Source: Priapulus caudatus
Lineage: Eukaryota > Priapulida > Priapulimorpha > Priapulimorphida > Priapulidae
Direction: 5' to 3'
DNA: 46,579 bases
NCBI RefSeq assembly: GCF_000485595.1
Contig: NW_014577657.1
Location: 128,386 to 174,964 of the forward strand
Below are positions 1-11,575 of the stretch, in pieces. Within the stretch, counting starts at the first letter, position 1. Every line of letters starts with the position of its first letter. The notes beneath the pieces are model-generated. The model made no database searches and was not told the DNA's origin. It saw nothing but the letters and a program-made list of their open reading frames with translations. The position numbers and the translations under genes were made by a program.

Positions 1-701
1 AATTTTACGTTTATAATCGTAGCAACAGACCTCAGATGAGCCCAGACGCTCTGCGGCTCTTGTTGTGAATGTACCGCGTTCATATTATTCTCAGTTTTTA
101 TTAACTTAGTCCCAAGTGCCTGTGGCGAAAACATATTGCAGGGGTACCAAACTATCCTTAAGCCGCTGTAGCGGTATGCCAGTATAATGATCTGACATCT
201 CCATCAAGAAAAGGCTGTTTTATTCACACGAAAGTGATTTTGCAGATAAGAAATTTATGTTTTGTACTGGATGGCATTTATCTTATTCGTTTGGTGGTTG
301 GTAAAACATAAAGTATTTTGGCTGTGCTGATGAGCATCTTTATTATAATGTCTATTGCACCCTGTTTATTGTTTTTTAACTCAGAATAATAATTTTAATC
401 TTAATTGTCATTCCAAAGGATGTGTTTTAAAACAGTTATTAAATTGTACACTTGTCTTCTATAACATAATTTATAGGCAGTGGATATTGAACCGTAAACG
501 GCAGAGTATCCTCTTCCGCTATTTTACCATACACCAATTTGATTGGCTAGTATATTTATGAGGTCATCAGCATTACGTTCGAATCCCATAAGGTTTAGCT
601 ATCTAGAAAACATCTAGACGTTCGCACCTTTTTGTGAGTGAAACGATACCCGTCCGCGAAGCGGACTACTTACACCGAGACAGCGATCACTGCTCAATAT
701 A

Positions 702-1636
702 CACTGGCAGCAAGAACCAGTCCGCACCTGCAGCTACAGCACACACGCGGCCATTGACTATATATATACTATTGTAGTATATATATCAGGAGTAGATAAT
801 AGGGAAGGAGTGTGACATCAATAAACAAGGGAAATTCGTCATTTACTAGCCTTATAATACCTACGATTTACTACACGTAACTCATCCAACTTGAGCTCAA
901 ATCGGACACAGTACATTCGCCTAGCATCGTGTGAAATCATTTCCTCGTATACAGCCGCAATCCGGAGATACAGACTAAAACGTACGACACGATTCTCCAT
1001 TCTTTGGCCATCAATCCAAAGCCATTGCGCGCCTCTAATTCAAACAAAAGGCAGCTACCTAACGCGCTATTGCTAACTCGGCGAGGCATGTGGCTCGCTG
1101 GGAGATTAGGCATCAACACTCGGCGAGATAACCTTTGACCCGGTACACAGCTACACAGGCATACCGGCGTACAGCAGCCACCTCTGCACATACCTGGCAT
1201 GCCTTCACGCACGCACGCCAACCGCAATCAGCAGCAGCTGATCGGACTCAAATCTCCCAGCGAGCCACATTGCCCGCCGAGTTAGCAAGCTGTGGTTAGG
1301 TAGCTGCCTTTTGTTTTAATAGAGGCGGGCAATGGGCTTGGATTGATGGCCAAAAAATGGATAATCGTGTCGTACGTTTTAGTCTGTATCTCCGGATTGC
1401 TTGTGTAAACGAGGAAACGATTTCGCACGATGCTAGGCGAATGTACTGTGTACGATTTGAGCTCAAGTTGGATGAGTTACGCGTAGTAAATCGTAGGTAT
1501 TTTAAGGCTAGTAAATGACGAATTTCCCTTGTTTATTGATGTCACACTCCTTCCCTATTATCTACTCCTGATATATATAGTCAATGGCCGCGTGTGTGCT
1601 GTAGCTGCAGGTGCGGACTGGTTCTTACTGCCAGTG
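702..1636. repeat. Large inverted repeat (about 400 bp arms, 143 bp loop)
   Basis: Bases 702-1107 match the reverse complement of 1251-1636 almost throughout, with a few indels and substitutions. The transcript or single strand could fold into a hairpin of about 400 bp. The arms run beyond the ends of the CAGGAG element at 787-1570, so flanking DNA on both sides is inverted as well. The left arm has an extra 15-16 bp near 765-780. ORFs in the arms are mirror images of each other and are not genes. Confidence 0.85.
787..1570. mobile_element. Long member of the CARGAG palindromic element family (784 bp)
   Basis: It begins CAGGAGTAGATAATAGGG and ends with the reverse complement, CCCTATTATCTACTCCTG. 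ATATATAT lies on both sides (779-786 and 1571-1578), consistent with an 8-bp target duplication, although the flank is TA-rich. Its ends match the tiny palindromes elsewhere in the window, such as 36409-36447. It may be a longer relative from which the tiny forms derive. No transposase reading frame is present. Confidence 0.6.
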
Positions 1637-3020
1637 GCTCAATACAAATTCTCCTATTTATGTCGATTGTTCGAAAAGTGGTTAAGTTTGGTAATCGAAC
1701 AGTTCGAAGCAAACTTTTGTGTTTATCCGATATGGTATATAAATAGAAGATCACAAGCTGTACTTCGTTAAATTTCGTGCACTTATTGTGAAAATGAAAA
1801 TACAAATAGAACTATTTCATCTATCTTGAGTGAGCGGAAGAATCCATGTTAAATGTGAAAATAGACCTAGAATGTTTCCAAGCCCTTGTCACAAGCTCGA
1901 TAGACATGCAGCGAACTGCAGCGTACCAGTCTATGTTTACGTCAGTGCACGTACTGCTACAGGGTCGTGCTGCGCAATGCGTAGTGGGAAGACAATATGT
2001 CAGCCCGCATGTCACTGAATTTACCGCTGTTAATTCGATATAAATTTCAACAGACGCAGCCTTATTTACTCCGAAATATATTCAATAATATGCCACTTAT
2101 TATATGCGAAAATATACTTAGCCTAATACATAGGCCTATATAGTCCTTTGTCAATTACAATAATATGAAATATGGCATACCCTTGGCGAGCGTCATTAGA
2201 CATTACTGACATTAGTCAATACATTACCTCAGTCTCTGACTTTTGCATAGAAGTAGATTTATACATGTTTACATTTCTTTCTATGGACTTATATAATATA
2301 TTACTAAACCGGTCTCCATGGCGTGTGATAGCAAGTGGAACCGTACGTACTGTATTTGTTCAAGTTTGAAATAAAATCACATTTAACTAAGATTTGCCCA
2401 ATATAGAATGTGTGTAAACTTCATTTATACATGCAGAACAAATACATGTTAATTTTGTTATTTGTTCAATTTTGTTGTTTGTTACTAAGTTGATAAATGG
2501 ATAAATGGAATTAACCATGCACGGGCACCGCCCCGTCTGTGACACGGCCTTTGGCAGGCTTCGTTAACGAGTGCAAATGCTTAGTGGACTCTACTAGTAC
2601 TGTTCATCAAGGCGCAGCGGACTGGGAAATAAGGGACAGCTGCGTGAAATAGACTATATATACTGCAGCGGTTCGTACATGCCACCCTGAGGAGGAACAC
2701 TTTCTGTCACCAAGTCTTTTCTTTGGATCCGTGCGCTGGCTTTCATTATGGCGCACAGATCCACCATGTTATCTTTTCTTTTCCCTCTGCTGCGCGCACT
2801 TCTCTTCTATGCGCGGCCAGTGCTCCATATTTGGCCATCTTCCATATCATTTCAGTTACACTTGCATCACTTCCACTGGGTTTAAATTCCATTTATTTCT
2901 ACACATTTGTAGCCCCGTTTGATCATAGAAGCTATTTTCCGTGAATCACGTTTCCAATACGAAACCTTTTGAACACATTCATAATATACTAACATACATA
3001 TATATACACTTACATAAATG
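1637..3020. other. Interior of the 2.6 kb TIR element, no gene recognised
   Basis: This is AT-rich sequence with only short ORFs, none of which I recognise. A short open stretch near 2720-2900 exists on both strands but lacks any family motif. I see no RNA gene here. Confidence 0.5.
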
Positions 3021-3235
3021 TACTAGTTAGCCAATCAGAAGTACTGTACGGTAAAATAGCGGAAGTGGATACTCTGCCGTATACGGTTAAATATCCAGTG
3101 TGTAATTTATATTTATTTTATCACCTCTCTATTAGAGTTGTAACTTGGTCTATGTTTCTCTCCTACAAACAGCTGCTGTAGTGACACATTCTGATTACGT
3201 GAACACCCGAGGTAGCCCTGATCCGTGTGAGCAAG

Positions 3236-3299
3236 ATGAAGTGTGAAGTCAACCGTTCCTTCTTACCAATAAAGTTCTACTTCCTCACATTTTATGCAG
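3236..3299 (+). CDS. MFSD6: MFSD6-like exon 1
   Basis: The start codon ATG at 3236 opens MKCEVNRSFLPIKFYF. The donor is GTAAGG at 3300. The exon ends in phase 1 after 21 codons. Confidence 0.88.
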
Positions 3300-5804
3300 G
3301 TAAGGTTTGGTAAGGTAATTTTAATGCATGATTCTGACAGAGGCAAGATTTTTGCAATCATCACTAAAATTTATGCATGATTTCTTTTATCAAAACAATT
3401 TATTGTCAATCAATGCAGTAACTATCTACATATCTATAATTCATGAGTTTTTTTATTTTGAGATTTGCCCAGTATTTCATAGGATATAGGTGCAAAGAAA
3501 CAATGACCATACAATTAACGTGACACTCTTGGAATATATCATTCTGTATATAACATGTTCTTATGGAGTTAAAATTGTTTGTATTAATACGAGTGAAGTA
3601 TTGTTGGAATTGAACACTAACTAACTAGACACTGTACAGCGAGAATAAGAAAAAGGTAACTGTAAGTGAATGATATGCCTATGACAAGCTATTTACTTTC
3701 ACATGTAGCCAGTGAAAAAATTTAATATCTATAACTGTTAACTACTGTTTACACGTACTGTTTGTGCATTTTTAGGGTGTGCTTGCTTGGTACCATTCTT
3801 GGCCATCTATTTGAAAGAGCAGGGATGGAATCCTCTAGAAGTAGCCATAATCTACACAGTGGTGCCGTTTGCAAGTGTGCTAACCAAGCCTATCATTGGT
3901 GGTATAGCTGACTATCTTAAGCAGCATAAATATGTGCTTCTTATTTGTGTTATGTTGATGGCGACGTTTTTCTTGGCAATCGCATTTGTTCCACCTGTAG
4001 AAGGTTACATCTACCATCATGAAGTTGTTCCTGAGTGCTTTGGTGGCAAGGTAACTGTATTACGTCTGTGTGACCCTTGCGAGTTCATTCCTCAACAAAT
4101 ACCAGGCATGTGTGACATCACCTGCACAGCAATCGCTAGTGGTGCTAACATATCGATGAATTCTAATGATTTCCCACACATGGCCCTCGGGCAACCTCAT
4201 GATTTCAAATCGGACGAAGTCACTAATTTTACTGACCCACATGAAAAGGATATGGAAATTCTCAGCGAAGGAAATAATACCAATGCAACCACAGTTATGA
4301 ACTGCATTAGCTATGACGTGATGCTAGCAGATGATGCACATGGTGATTTAAATGATCTGTGCCAGAGTCACTGTTCAGTACATTGCAGAAGCGACCCATT
4401 TGTTTGCACACCAGGTACCCCATATCATCACGTACGATTAGTGTGGAAGTTCTGGGTTCTACTATTTTTGTATATAATGTCACGTGTATTTTTCTCTTCA
4501 AATGTATCCATGTTAGACATGATTACCTTCACAGTGCTTAAGGATAGGCCTAATGTCTACGGCAAGCAGAAATTGTGGGGCACGTTTGGCTGGGGTGTAA
4601 TGGCATCCGTGACAGGCTTTCTTATGTTGGAATTCCGAGTACCAGGCGAACGAATGAATTTCCAACCTGCGTTTTACTTGTTTCTCACTCTGATGGCTGT
4701 GACGTGTGTTGTTAACATGGCAATTAATGTGAAAGTAGAACACTATTCGGAGAACATTTTAAAAGATATCTGGAAGATTACCAAAAATAGGGCTGTCCTG
4801 GCATTTCTCTTTGCCGTTTTCTGTTTTGGACTTCAGTTTGGAGCCCTTATTACGTTTAGTCTGTGGTATCTTGGTGACCTTGGTGCGTCCGAACTTTTGT
4901 ATGGGTTGGATTTGACGGCAGAGACGCTTATCGAAATGCCGTTTTATTTTCTGGCTGGTTGGGTTATCAAACGACTAGGACATGTAAAGTGCTTGTATGT
5001 GGGTTTCATTGCCTATACTGTCAGGTTTATCATATTCTCCTACATTGTGAATCCCTGGTGGACGTTAGCTCTGAATCTATTCCATGGTCTCTCGTTTGGG
5101 CTGGTATATACAACTATGGTTTCTTATAGTAACATAATTGCTCCTAAAGGCACAGCTGCTACAATGCAAGGACTGGTCGGAGGAATCTTCGATGGAGTAG
5201 GTAAGCCATTACAATGTTGATTAGTGAATACACTGGTTACCTCTGTTTTTATTGTGACGACTTCATACGAGTACGTAAAAGGGAGTCTTTTTCACTGACA
5301 AATTTTCACTGACGTCACTTCACACTGATATTTTGGGAATGAATATACCAAGATTGTTGGTAAACAATTAAAAAGAATCTACATTTTCAAAGTACAACTT
5401 AAAGACATTGTTTTTACAGGATTTCAGAACAATTTTGGCCTACAATTTAATCATACTGAATTGGATAATCTACCAATATATGTTTGACTTGCCTCTACAA
5501 GAAAGTATTGTTGTGTACTCGATGTAAATGAAGTTGAATTATTCGAGTGATTGTATATTGTGTTAATGTTTTCTTTGCAGGTTGTGGGTTTGGAAGCCTG
5601 CTTGGTGGCTTCATCTATGAGTCGTATGGTGGAGCCGTAACCTTCCGGTGCTTTGGAGTCCTAGCCTTGGTCAGTTGTATTCTATATTGGTTTGCAAACT
5701 GTTTTATCACGTCCACTGAGAGCAAAGATGAAAAAGATGAAACTGAAGGAAGTAATGAATTGACTCTTACCCTTAACACGCAAGAGGATGTTGTTAAGGA
5801 GTAA
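3236..5804 (+). CDS. MFSD6: MFSD6-like major facilitator superfamily transporter (3 exons, 570 aa)
   Basis: This is a polytopic membrane protein of the MFSD6 branch of the major facilitator superfamily. Transport substrates of this branch are poorly defined. Exons are 3236-3299, 3776-5200 and 5581-5804. All introns have GT-AG ends and both junctions are phase 1, giving one open frame of 570 residues. The N-terminus reads FLPIKFYFLTFYAG, then PFLAIYLKEQG, typical of MFSD6 helix 1 and the following loop. GGIADYLKQHK (63-73) is the motif A-like cytoplasmic loop. A long Cys-rich loop (about 100-240) with N-glycosylation sites such as NIS, NFT and NAT is characteristic of the family. YGKQKLWGTFGWG (283-295) and IAPKGTAATMQGLVGGIFDG (476-495) are strong family blocks. 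A hydrophilic C-tail of about 30 residues follows the last helix. The length is similar to MFSD6L and shorter than vertebrate MFSD6. The upstream TTTCTCTCCTACAAACAG (3155-3172) could be an acceptor for a non-coding 5' exon. I see no clear AATAAA close behind the stop. Confidence 0.93.
3776..5200 (+). CDS. MFSD6: MFSD6-like exon 2
   Basis: The acceptor is TTTTTAG ending at 3775 and the donor is GTAAGC at 5201. This exon encodes about 475 residues, including most transmembrane helices and the long extracellular loop. Confidence 0.92.
5581..5804 (+). CDS. MFSD6: MFSD6-like exon 3 (terminal)
   Basis: The acceptor is TTTTCTTTGCAG ending at 5580. Joined to exon 2, it reads GVGCGFGSLLGGFIYESYG, the last conserved helix block. 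The stop is TAA at 5802-5804. Confidence 0.92.
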
Positions 5805-7630
5805 TGAAAACCCGTTTGGCAGAGGCTACCCGATAAATCAACTCACGGGCAAAATATTTAGGAGTGATTATGTTTGCGGGCACGCATGTGTATCAAAAAT
5901 AGTGTGACGGTCTGCTTAGTGTAGATAACAGTCAGTCAAGACCACAGCAATCAATTGACCTATCCATCTGGCAGCTGTAGCCAGCAGATGCCATTGTTGT
6001 GATGGGATTTCCTAAAAACAATGTTTACTATTCACTTGCCTCTAAGTTGATAATTTGGCATGTAGCACATGCAAGTTGGTGATAGTTTAATTGACCTATC
6101 ATCATTATCTGGGTTGGGGGCACGGTAATCTAGCTTGGTCTATTGTGTGACATTGTGTGGATATCTCGATAGTACCGGCTAATGTGCTTGTATGCGTGTG
6201 CTGTGTCGTATTTTACACCTGGATCGTTATAGATTCCTTCGTAATAGCCTTGCCTCGGCTTCCCCCTACATGACCGGTGATTGGTCGGCACTTTTAAGAT
6301 GGGGAAGTCCTGTGCTCGCAAATGGCATTTCCCAAGCTGCCCACATGCGGAGAACATGGCTTCAAGGGGGCGGGGAAACCACGGTTTAGGTGAGGCCTGA
6401 CGCACATGGCTAATTGCTGCCACTCGCGGCATGCTCTGACCTTCAGCTGCTGTATAAAGGCCATGCGCTAAATCCTGAAATGTGGTTAGAAATTGAAACG
6501 TGTAGCTACCCCACCGAAAGCCGTCGGAATTTCTCGGTGAAATTAAAGCTTGTTGTTTGTTGTCATCTCCAACATGCGGAGATGATCATCTCTTGATGGT
6601 GTAACATATCCAAATAGTTATCCTATAATGCACATGCATGTATACATGTATGTAGATGATGTCTATGCATAGGCCTGCCTTGCGAGCTTCCTCAGAGAAC
6701 AAATCTACGCCATATTACCATTCTCTAGTTGGATGTGTTGTTGGTAGCTATACTTATAGCCGTGTTAGTGATATGAGTACTGGTGCTGGTACTGTCTTCA
6801 GTACAGGCTGACTTCATATTTATGAATCTGATATAGAAATACTCAGTTCGGTCAAGAATGTTATCATCCAGTTAACTGTTACATAAAATGTATTTTAATT
6901 TAGAGTATACTTATGACTTTACAAGTAGGAATATAATAGAACAAGCTGGTGCAATTTTTATTGATATAATATGTTTGTTATGTTTAGCAGTCGATCAACA
7001 ACGTATCTGTACCGTAACCAGTTACATAATCTCGCTAAAAATCAAAGTCGTAATCGGCTATGAATTTAGTTTTTACTGTGTTTTCACATGTATTATTATA
7101 CGTGCATATATTTTGATGTATTTTCTTATGTATAATTGTATATGTAAATACGTGTATATTTATATACATTTGCTGTGTTACACTTCTCTCATTATATGAA
7201 TCTTAATTTGTAATCACCACAAAGGTTATGCAAAGTATGTTGGAGACTATCTAATAATCTAATCTCATAATAAGATGTAATATATTATATCGGGAGTAAA
7301 TGAGCTGAAATCTATAGGTCATTCACTCATGACATGATTATATAATAAGGTCCAATGTGCTAATTGTTGGATGCACGTAATCATTTTGCGCAATCCGGAG
7401 TTGAGTTGAGTGGGAGTTATTATGATGAGAATTTGATCAGGAAAACGGTAATTATCCCACTTTTTACTGTCTTCGTTATCCAGACGTTTACAGAAATTCA
7501 TGCCTTTAGGTTGTGTCGCTGCTAAGAAATGCACATGTCTCATCATGTAATGTTTCTTGCTCGTGGCTGGATTGTCTGCATATTGCGCGCATCTGTGTAT
7601 TGCTTCTAATTCTATGATGTATATATGTAT
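5805..7630. other. Intergenic region after the MFSD6-like gene
   Basis: This holds the 3' UTR of the MFSD6-like gene and then unassigned sequence. A more GC-rich stretch at 6210-6420 has open frames on both strands but no recognisable protein. I see no RNA gene or repeat array. Confidence 0.5.
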
Positions 7631-8655
7631 GGGAGGGGATATGTGTCAAAATTTCAACGTTCAATTGATCGATTGATTGTTCAATTGAACATTCGTTTAA
7701 TCATTCAAACGTTTAATTGATCGATTGATTGTTGAATGCTGAATTGCTGAATTGAATGCTGAATTGATTGATTGAAGGTCGCAATCAAACGAAGAAAGAA
7801 AACGGAGAAGAAAACGGATTTAATCATTTATGCTGTTGTGTTTGTTCCGATATGGATGCAGTTAAGTTGAGGTTAGACGTTATCTATAAATGTTAGTGTA
7901 ATAGCGCCCTTTTAGATTCATTACTTGTGTAGACTGTAGTCTCATTGTCATTTATCCCAACCGGGCTCTACAACTGTTTCACGTATGTAGCCTGTAGGAC
8001 GTATTTCGTGACATTTCGTTTTCATTTTGCATACCCCGCCGCATACGCAATTTGGCAATTGCTCAATTGTCTATTCCATGATTCAAGACGCCTATTCAGT
8101 ATTCGTGCCTTTGATTTGTCAATTGGCCATTCAATTTGGCAATTCGTTATTTAATTGCTCAGTTGTCCGTTTCATGATTAACTAAAGTATAACACATTTG
8201 AGTAGTAAATTGAAGTATTAAGTGATTAAACGAGTTTTTAATTGAACAGAGTGGCTATATGCCCGGCAGCCGGCATATTATATCTGACGGCTGCCGGGCA
8301 CGGTCTTCGATTTCCTATATGCCCGGCAGTTTTTAATTTTCAGCGTTATCGGAAGTAAACAAGGGTTAGGGTTAGGGTTAGGAACTGCCGGGCATTTAGG
8401 AAATGGAAGACCGTGCCCGGCTGCCGGGCATATAGCCACAGCGTTAATTGAACGATCAATCGATTAATTGAAGTATTGAATGATTAAAGGACTGTTCAAT
8501 TGAACAATCAATCGATCAATTGAACGTTTGAATGATTAAATGACTGTTCAATTGAACAATCAATCGATCAATTGAACGTTTGAATGATTAAATGACTGTT
8601 CAATTGAACAATCAATCGATCAATTGAACGTTTGAATTTTGACACATCCCCTCCC
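7631..8655. mobile_element. 1 kb inverted-repeat element with 52-bp tandem units
   Basis: The left end GGGAGGGGATATGTGTCAAA (7631-7650) matches the reverse complement of the right end at about 8636-8655. The subterminal regions are inverted copies of a sequence built from ATTGATCGATTGATTG and TTCAATTGAAC. On the right these form a tandem array of exactly 52-bp periodicity (starts at 8492, 8544 and 8596). On the left there are about two diverged copies. TA-rich sequence flanks both ends. There is no coding capacity, and a second palindromic element is nested at 8251-8439. This is a non-autonomous element of unknown superfamily. Confidence 0.7.
8251..8439. mobile_element. Nested palindromic element containing TTAGGG repeats
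   Basis: GTGGCTATATGCCCGGCAGC at 8251 is mirrored by GCTGCCGGGCATATAGCCAC ending at 8439. Inside, a second inverted pair (GGTCTTC...CGGCAGTT and AACTGCCG...GAAGACC) surrounds about three perfect vertebrate-type telomere units (8363-8382). TTAATTGAAC occurs just outside both ends, but the host element is full of similar strings, so this is weak evidence for a target duplication. Confidence 0.65.
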
Positions 8656-8843
8656 ATATATATGTGTCCATCCATCTATGGTCGTGTGCGCGCACACACA
8701 AAGGTTTGCGTGTGCACACGTATACACTTACTCAGCGATCGTTTTGAAACCTTGAAGTAGCTGTGCTTAATATTTCTAGTCCTTTCAGTTTGTCATCGAT
8801 CGTTGATATATATTTATATATTGATATATATATTGATATATAT

Positions 8844-8881
8844 CAAGAGTAGATAATAACATGTGTTATTATCTACTCTTG
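8844..8881. mobile_element. Tiny CARGAG palindromic element (38 bp)
   Basis: It opens CAAGAGTAGATAATAAC, ends with the exact reverse complement, and has a 4-base loop. ATATATAT lies on both sides. Confidence 0.7.
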
Positions 8882-8884
8882 ATA

Positions 8885-9844
8885 TATATATATATCGTTG
8901 ATATATATCTTATTAGCAAAACAGAATCCTGCCTGAAATGCGAAGGAATGTTGTAATGACCTTGGTAGACGTACTGTTTTTTAGTATAAATAACGCATGC
9001 AATGCATAGCTAGAATGTTTATAGTGTTGAACGCTTGTAACATAAAATAATGTGTGTGGCCCGTTTAGAATTGTTACAGTAATCTCGACTAGTTATCGGT
9101 GTAACTGAAGTATATATAGATTTGTTCGATGCGGTATAGCATAAAGCGTGAGATGTTCGTCTATGTTCTACGTTATATTAACACTAGCGTTAAAAACTCG
9201 TTTTTTTAATCACTCGCGATTCTTTCTGGCGAATTTCGTTTTTCTTGGATTCTTGGACATTTTAGTAATCTGGCTTGCTTTGGTAGTTTAATAAAAAAAA
9301 CTACTGAGAAATGGAAACACGCCCGAATATTTACGGTGAACTGAGATTTGGCGGTACGCCATCAGGAATCTCCTGTAGGTCTTTCATTAATGAGCTCGCT
9401 TGTAGAAGAGAGGCCACTATTTATCATGCCTCAAGCTATACATCGTTATACACTGTTATTAACATGGAAACGTAACCATTATACATATATATATTTTCGT
9501 CTAATTAGTAAAAGTAATTACTTATTAAAGATATATATATATATATATATATATATATTACCAACGTAACGTATTTTGTTCTGTGTTGCTTAATTATTTG
9601 TTACATGCCTAATTATGGTTACCAAATCTTATCGAGCCGTCGTAACGCAACGTCAGTCAAAGATTCAAGGCGGTATGAAATGTAAATCTCGGCATAACAC
9701 CATGCAGTGTAGTCTCTTTATTGCAGTACACGCGGATGGTATAATTTAGTCCCATAGTTCGTGGTGTACCTAAGCTCTTATATCTCTTGCTGTGTGCTTA
9801 CCTTATCTCACGCGTTGTGCTCCCATCTCAACGCTGTTGTGGTT
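8885..9844. other. Unassigned AT-rich stretch with a short (AT)n run
   Basis: No gene is recognised. A perfect (AT)n microsatellite lies at about 9529-9557. Confidence 0.5.
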
Positions 9845-10280
9845 AAACTCATCTCGTGGGTGCTCTGCTTGATCTCCCATCTCATGTGCTTAGTTTGAAC
9901 TCCCATCTCACGTGCTTAGCTTGAACTCCCATCACACGTGCTTAGCTTGAACTCCCATCTCACGTTTACTGTGCTTAAACTCCCTCGATCACGGGCTTAG
10001 ATTGAACTCCCATCTCACGTGTGCTATGCTTAAACTCCCTCACGGGCTTAGCTTGAACTCCCATCTCACGTGTGCTTAGATTGAACTCCCATCTCACGTG
10101 TGCTATGCTTGAACTCCCTCACGGGCTTGGCTTGAATTCCCATCTCACGTGCTTAGATTGAACTCTCATGTTACGTGTGCTATGCTTAAACTCCCTCACG
10201 GGCTTAGCTTGAACTCCCATCTCACGTGCTTAGATTGAACTCTCATGTCACGTGTGCTATGCTTGAACTCCATCTCCACG
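9845..10280. repeat. Minisatellite with 26-28 bp unit and higher-order structure
   Basis: This is a tandem array with consensus near GCTTAGATTGAACTCCCATC plus TCACGT. Variant units (TGCTATGCTTAAACTCCCTC) recur at regular intervals, so the array has a higher-order period of about 80 bp. There are no unique spacers and no coding function. Confidence 0.85.
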
Positions 10281-10582
10281 GATGTAAATCAAAACACTGA
10301 AATTATGAATTACCCCACATAACAACGATGATGTAGACAAACCTATACAGAAACAATATATAAGATGACATAGATGCTATAATACCATCAATTACAGTGA
10401 TATATAATACGCTATAGAATCCCATCTCACTTTTTTGTACAGTTTTAGCGTTCTCAGTAAAATATGTTTTATCAAATTTTCAGAGGAAGATGATTTCCAG
10501 TGATGTAGTTGTGGGAGGTTGCGTGTTATTAAACCTCTGGGAGCCAAAGAAAAAAATAACTATAGAATTCACAAATATTGCA

Positions 10583-10860
10583 CTTACAATTTCTTTTTCA
10601 ATTCCTTCAAAAACGGCCACCTTGAAGGTTCTAAATTGCTAAAATCCAAGAGCTTCCGGGTGCTCCGCCCCCTGGACCCCGGGCAATGACTCTGCCCCTG
10701 CACCTGGCAAGGGGCCCTAACGCGCAGGCGGGCCCCTCGACCCCACCCATTAAGGTACTCGCGGTGTGCGCTACGCGCACACATTCTTCGTATACGTTGT
10801 GATGGAAGTAACAGCGAAATCATTCCCCCCCACAACTGAGTACCTGTCTACGCCACTGGT
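10583..10860 (-). mobile_element. hAT-like interspersed repeat (CAGTGGCGTAG terminus)
   Basis: On the minus strand it starts CCAGTGGCGTAGACAGG, followed by a G-run, a GCG-rich box and a GGGGTCCAGGGGGCGGAG block. This arrangement resembles a common non-autonomous repeat of marine invertebrates. The far boundary is uncertain. There is no transposase, and the open frame on this strand is incidental. Confidence 0.5.
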
Positions 10861-11061
10861 TGAGGCACACCCAGACGTACCTCGTCCACACACATATGCT
10901 TGTTATAAGTAACATAAATACGTTAAAAAACATAATATGTCGCGACATACACCCGCACGTTTGTACGCGCTCGCCACACCCAGACCCCCCTTTCTCGATC
11001 CTTCTCCCCCCCCCCTTTTATACGTATCTACTTATGCCATGCTGTCACGGCTTAGCGGAAC

Positions 11062-11575
11062 GGTAGTATCGGAAACGAAGACCTCGAAAACGAAGACCTA
11101 AGACCTAAGACCTCGAAAACAAAGACCTAAGACCTAAGACCTCAAAAACAAAGACCTCGAAAAATATACTAAAGCACTAAAAATCTTCGTTAATTGGTGT
11201 TTCGCAAACATTGTCTACCATATCCGCAAATAATAGCAGGGTCTTCGTTTTCGAGATTACCCCCCCCCCCAAAAAAAAATCTCGAAAACAAACACCCCCA
11301 TTTTTTTAGCCGAATTAATGACTATCAATGTAGACAACACTAGAATTAAAGGCATTTATAACAGTGGGAGACGAGATAATTTTTCGCAAGAAAACAGGCA
11401 ACCCATGCACAGTTTATTTGGAACAACAACCATTTAGTCAAGTTCACTATGTCCAGATATTAAGTTTCGTGAACTTTTTGGGGGGATTTGCGAACCTAGA
11501 CATTTTCGGAATCTGTATAGTATAGGAAATCAGAAAACCAATGTTTACAATTTGCCAGAAGCATGCATGGTGCTG
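11062..11575. repeat. Left TIR of the 6.6 kb element
   Basis: The outer part is a tandem of AACGAAGACCTAAGACCT-type units. These are followed by a poly-C/poly-A block at 11261-11279 and a unique inner part ending near CAGAAGCATGCATG. All three sections are found inverted on the right side. Confidence 0.8.

Larger units (their letters stand above)
476..3102. mobile_element. Putative 2.6 kb TIR transposon upstream of the MFSD6-like gene
   Basis: About 80 bp at 476-556 is repeated inverted at about 3021-3102. Both copies contain the shared strings CGGCAGAGTATCC and AAAATAGCGGAAG when read in the same direction. The 9-bp sequence TAATTTATA lies immediately outside each end (467-475 and 3103-3111), consistent with a target-site duplication. 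No transposase ORF is visible, so the element looks non-autonomous. It contains the foldback at 702-1636. Its right end lies about 130 bp before the MFSD6-like start codon, so it probably sits in that gene's 5' region. The superfamily is not assigned. Confidence 0.55.

Noticed and set aside
545-600. Possible tRNA, from GTTCGAATCC at about 569
   Set aside because: No T-stem pairs around the loop and no acceptor or D-arm can be formed upstream.
937-1227. ORFs in the 702-1636 foldback
   Set aside because: They read through an inverted-repeat arm and loop, and lack any family resemblance.
9845-10280. Regular repeats resembling a CRISPR array
   Set aside because: Units are contiguous and vary gradually, with no unique spacers. 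The genome is animal. It is a minisatellite. The same applies to 43745-44085.
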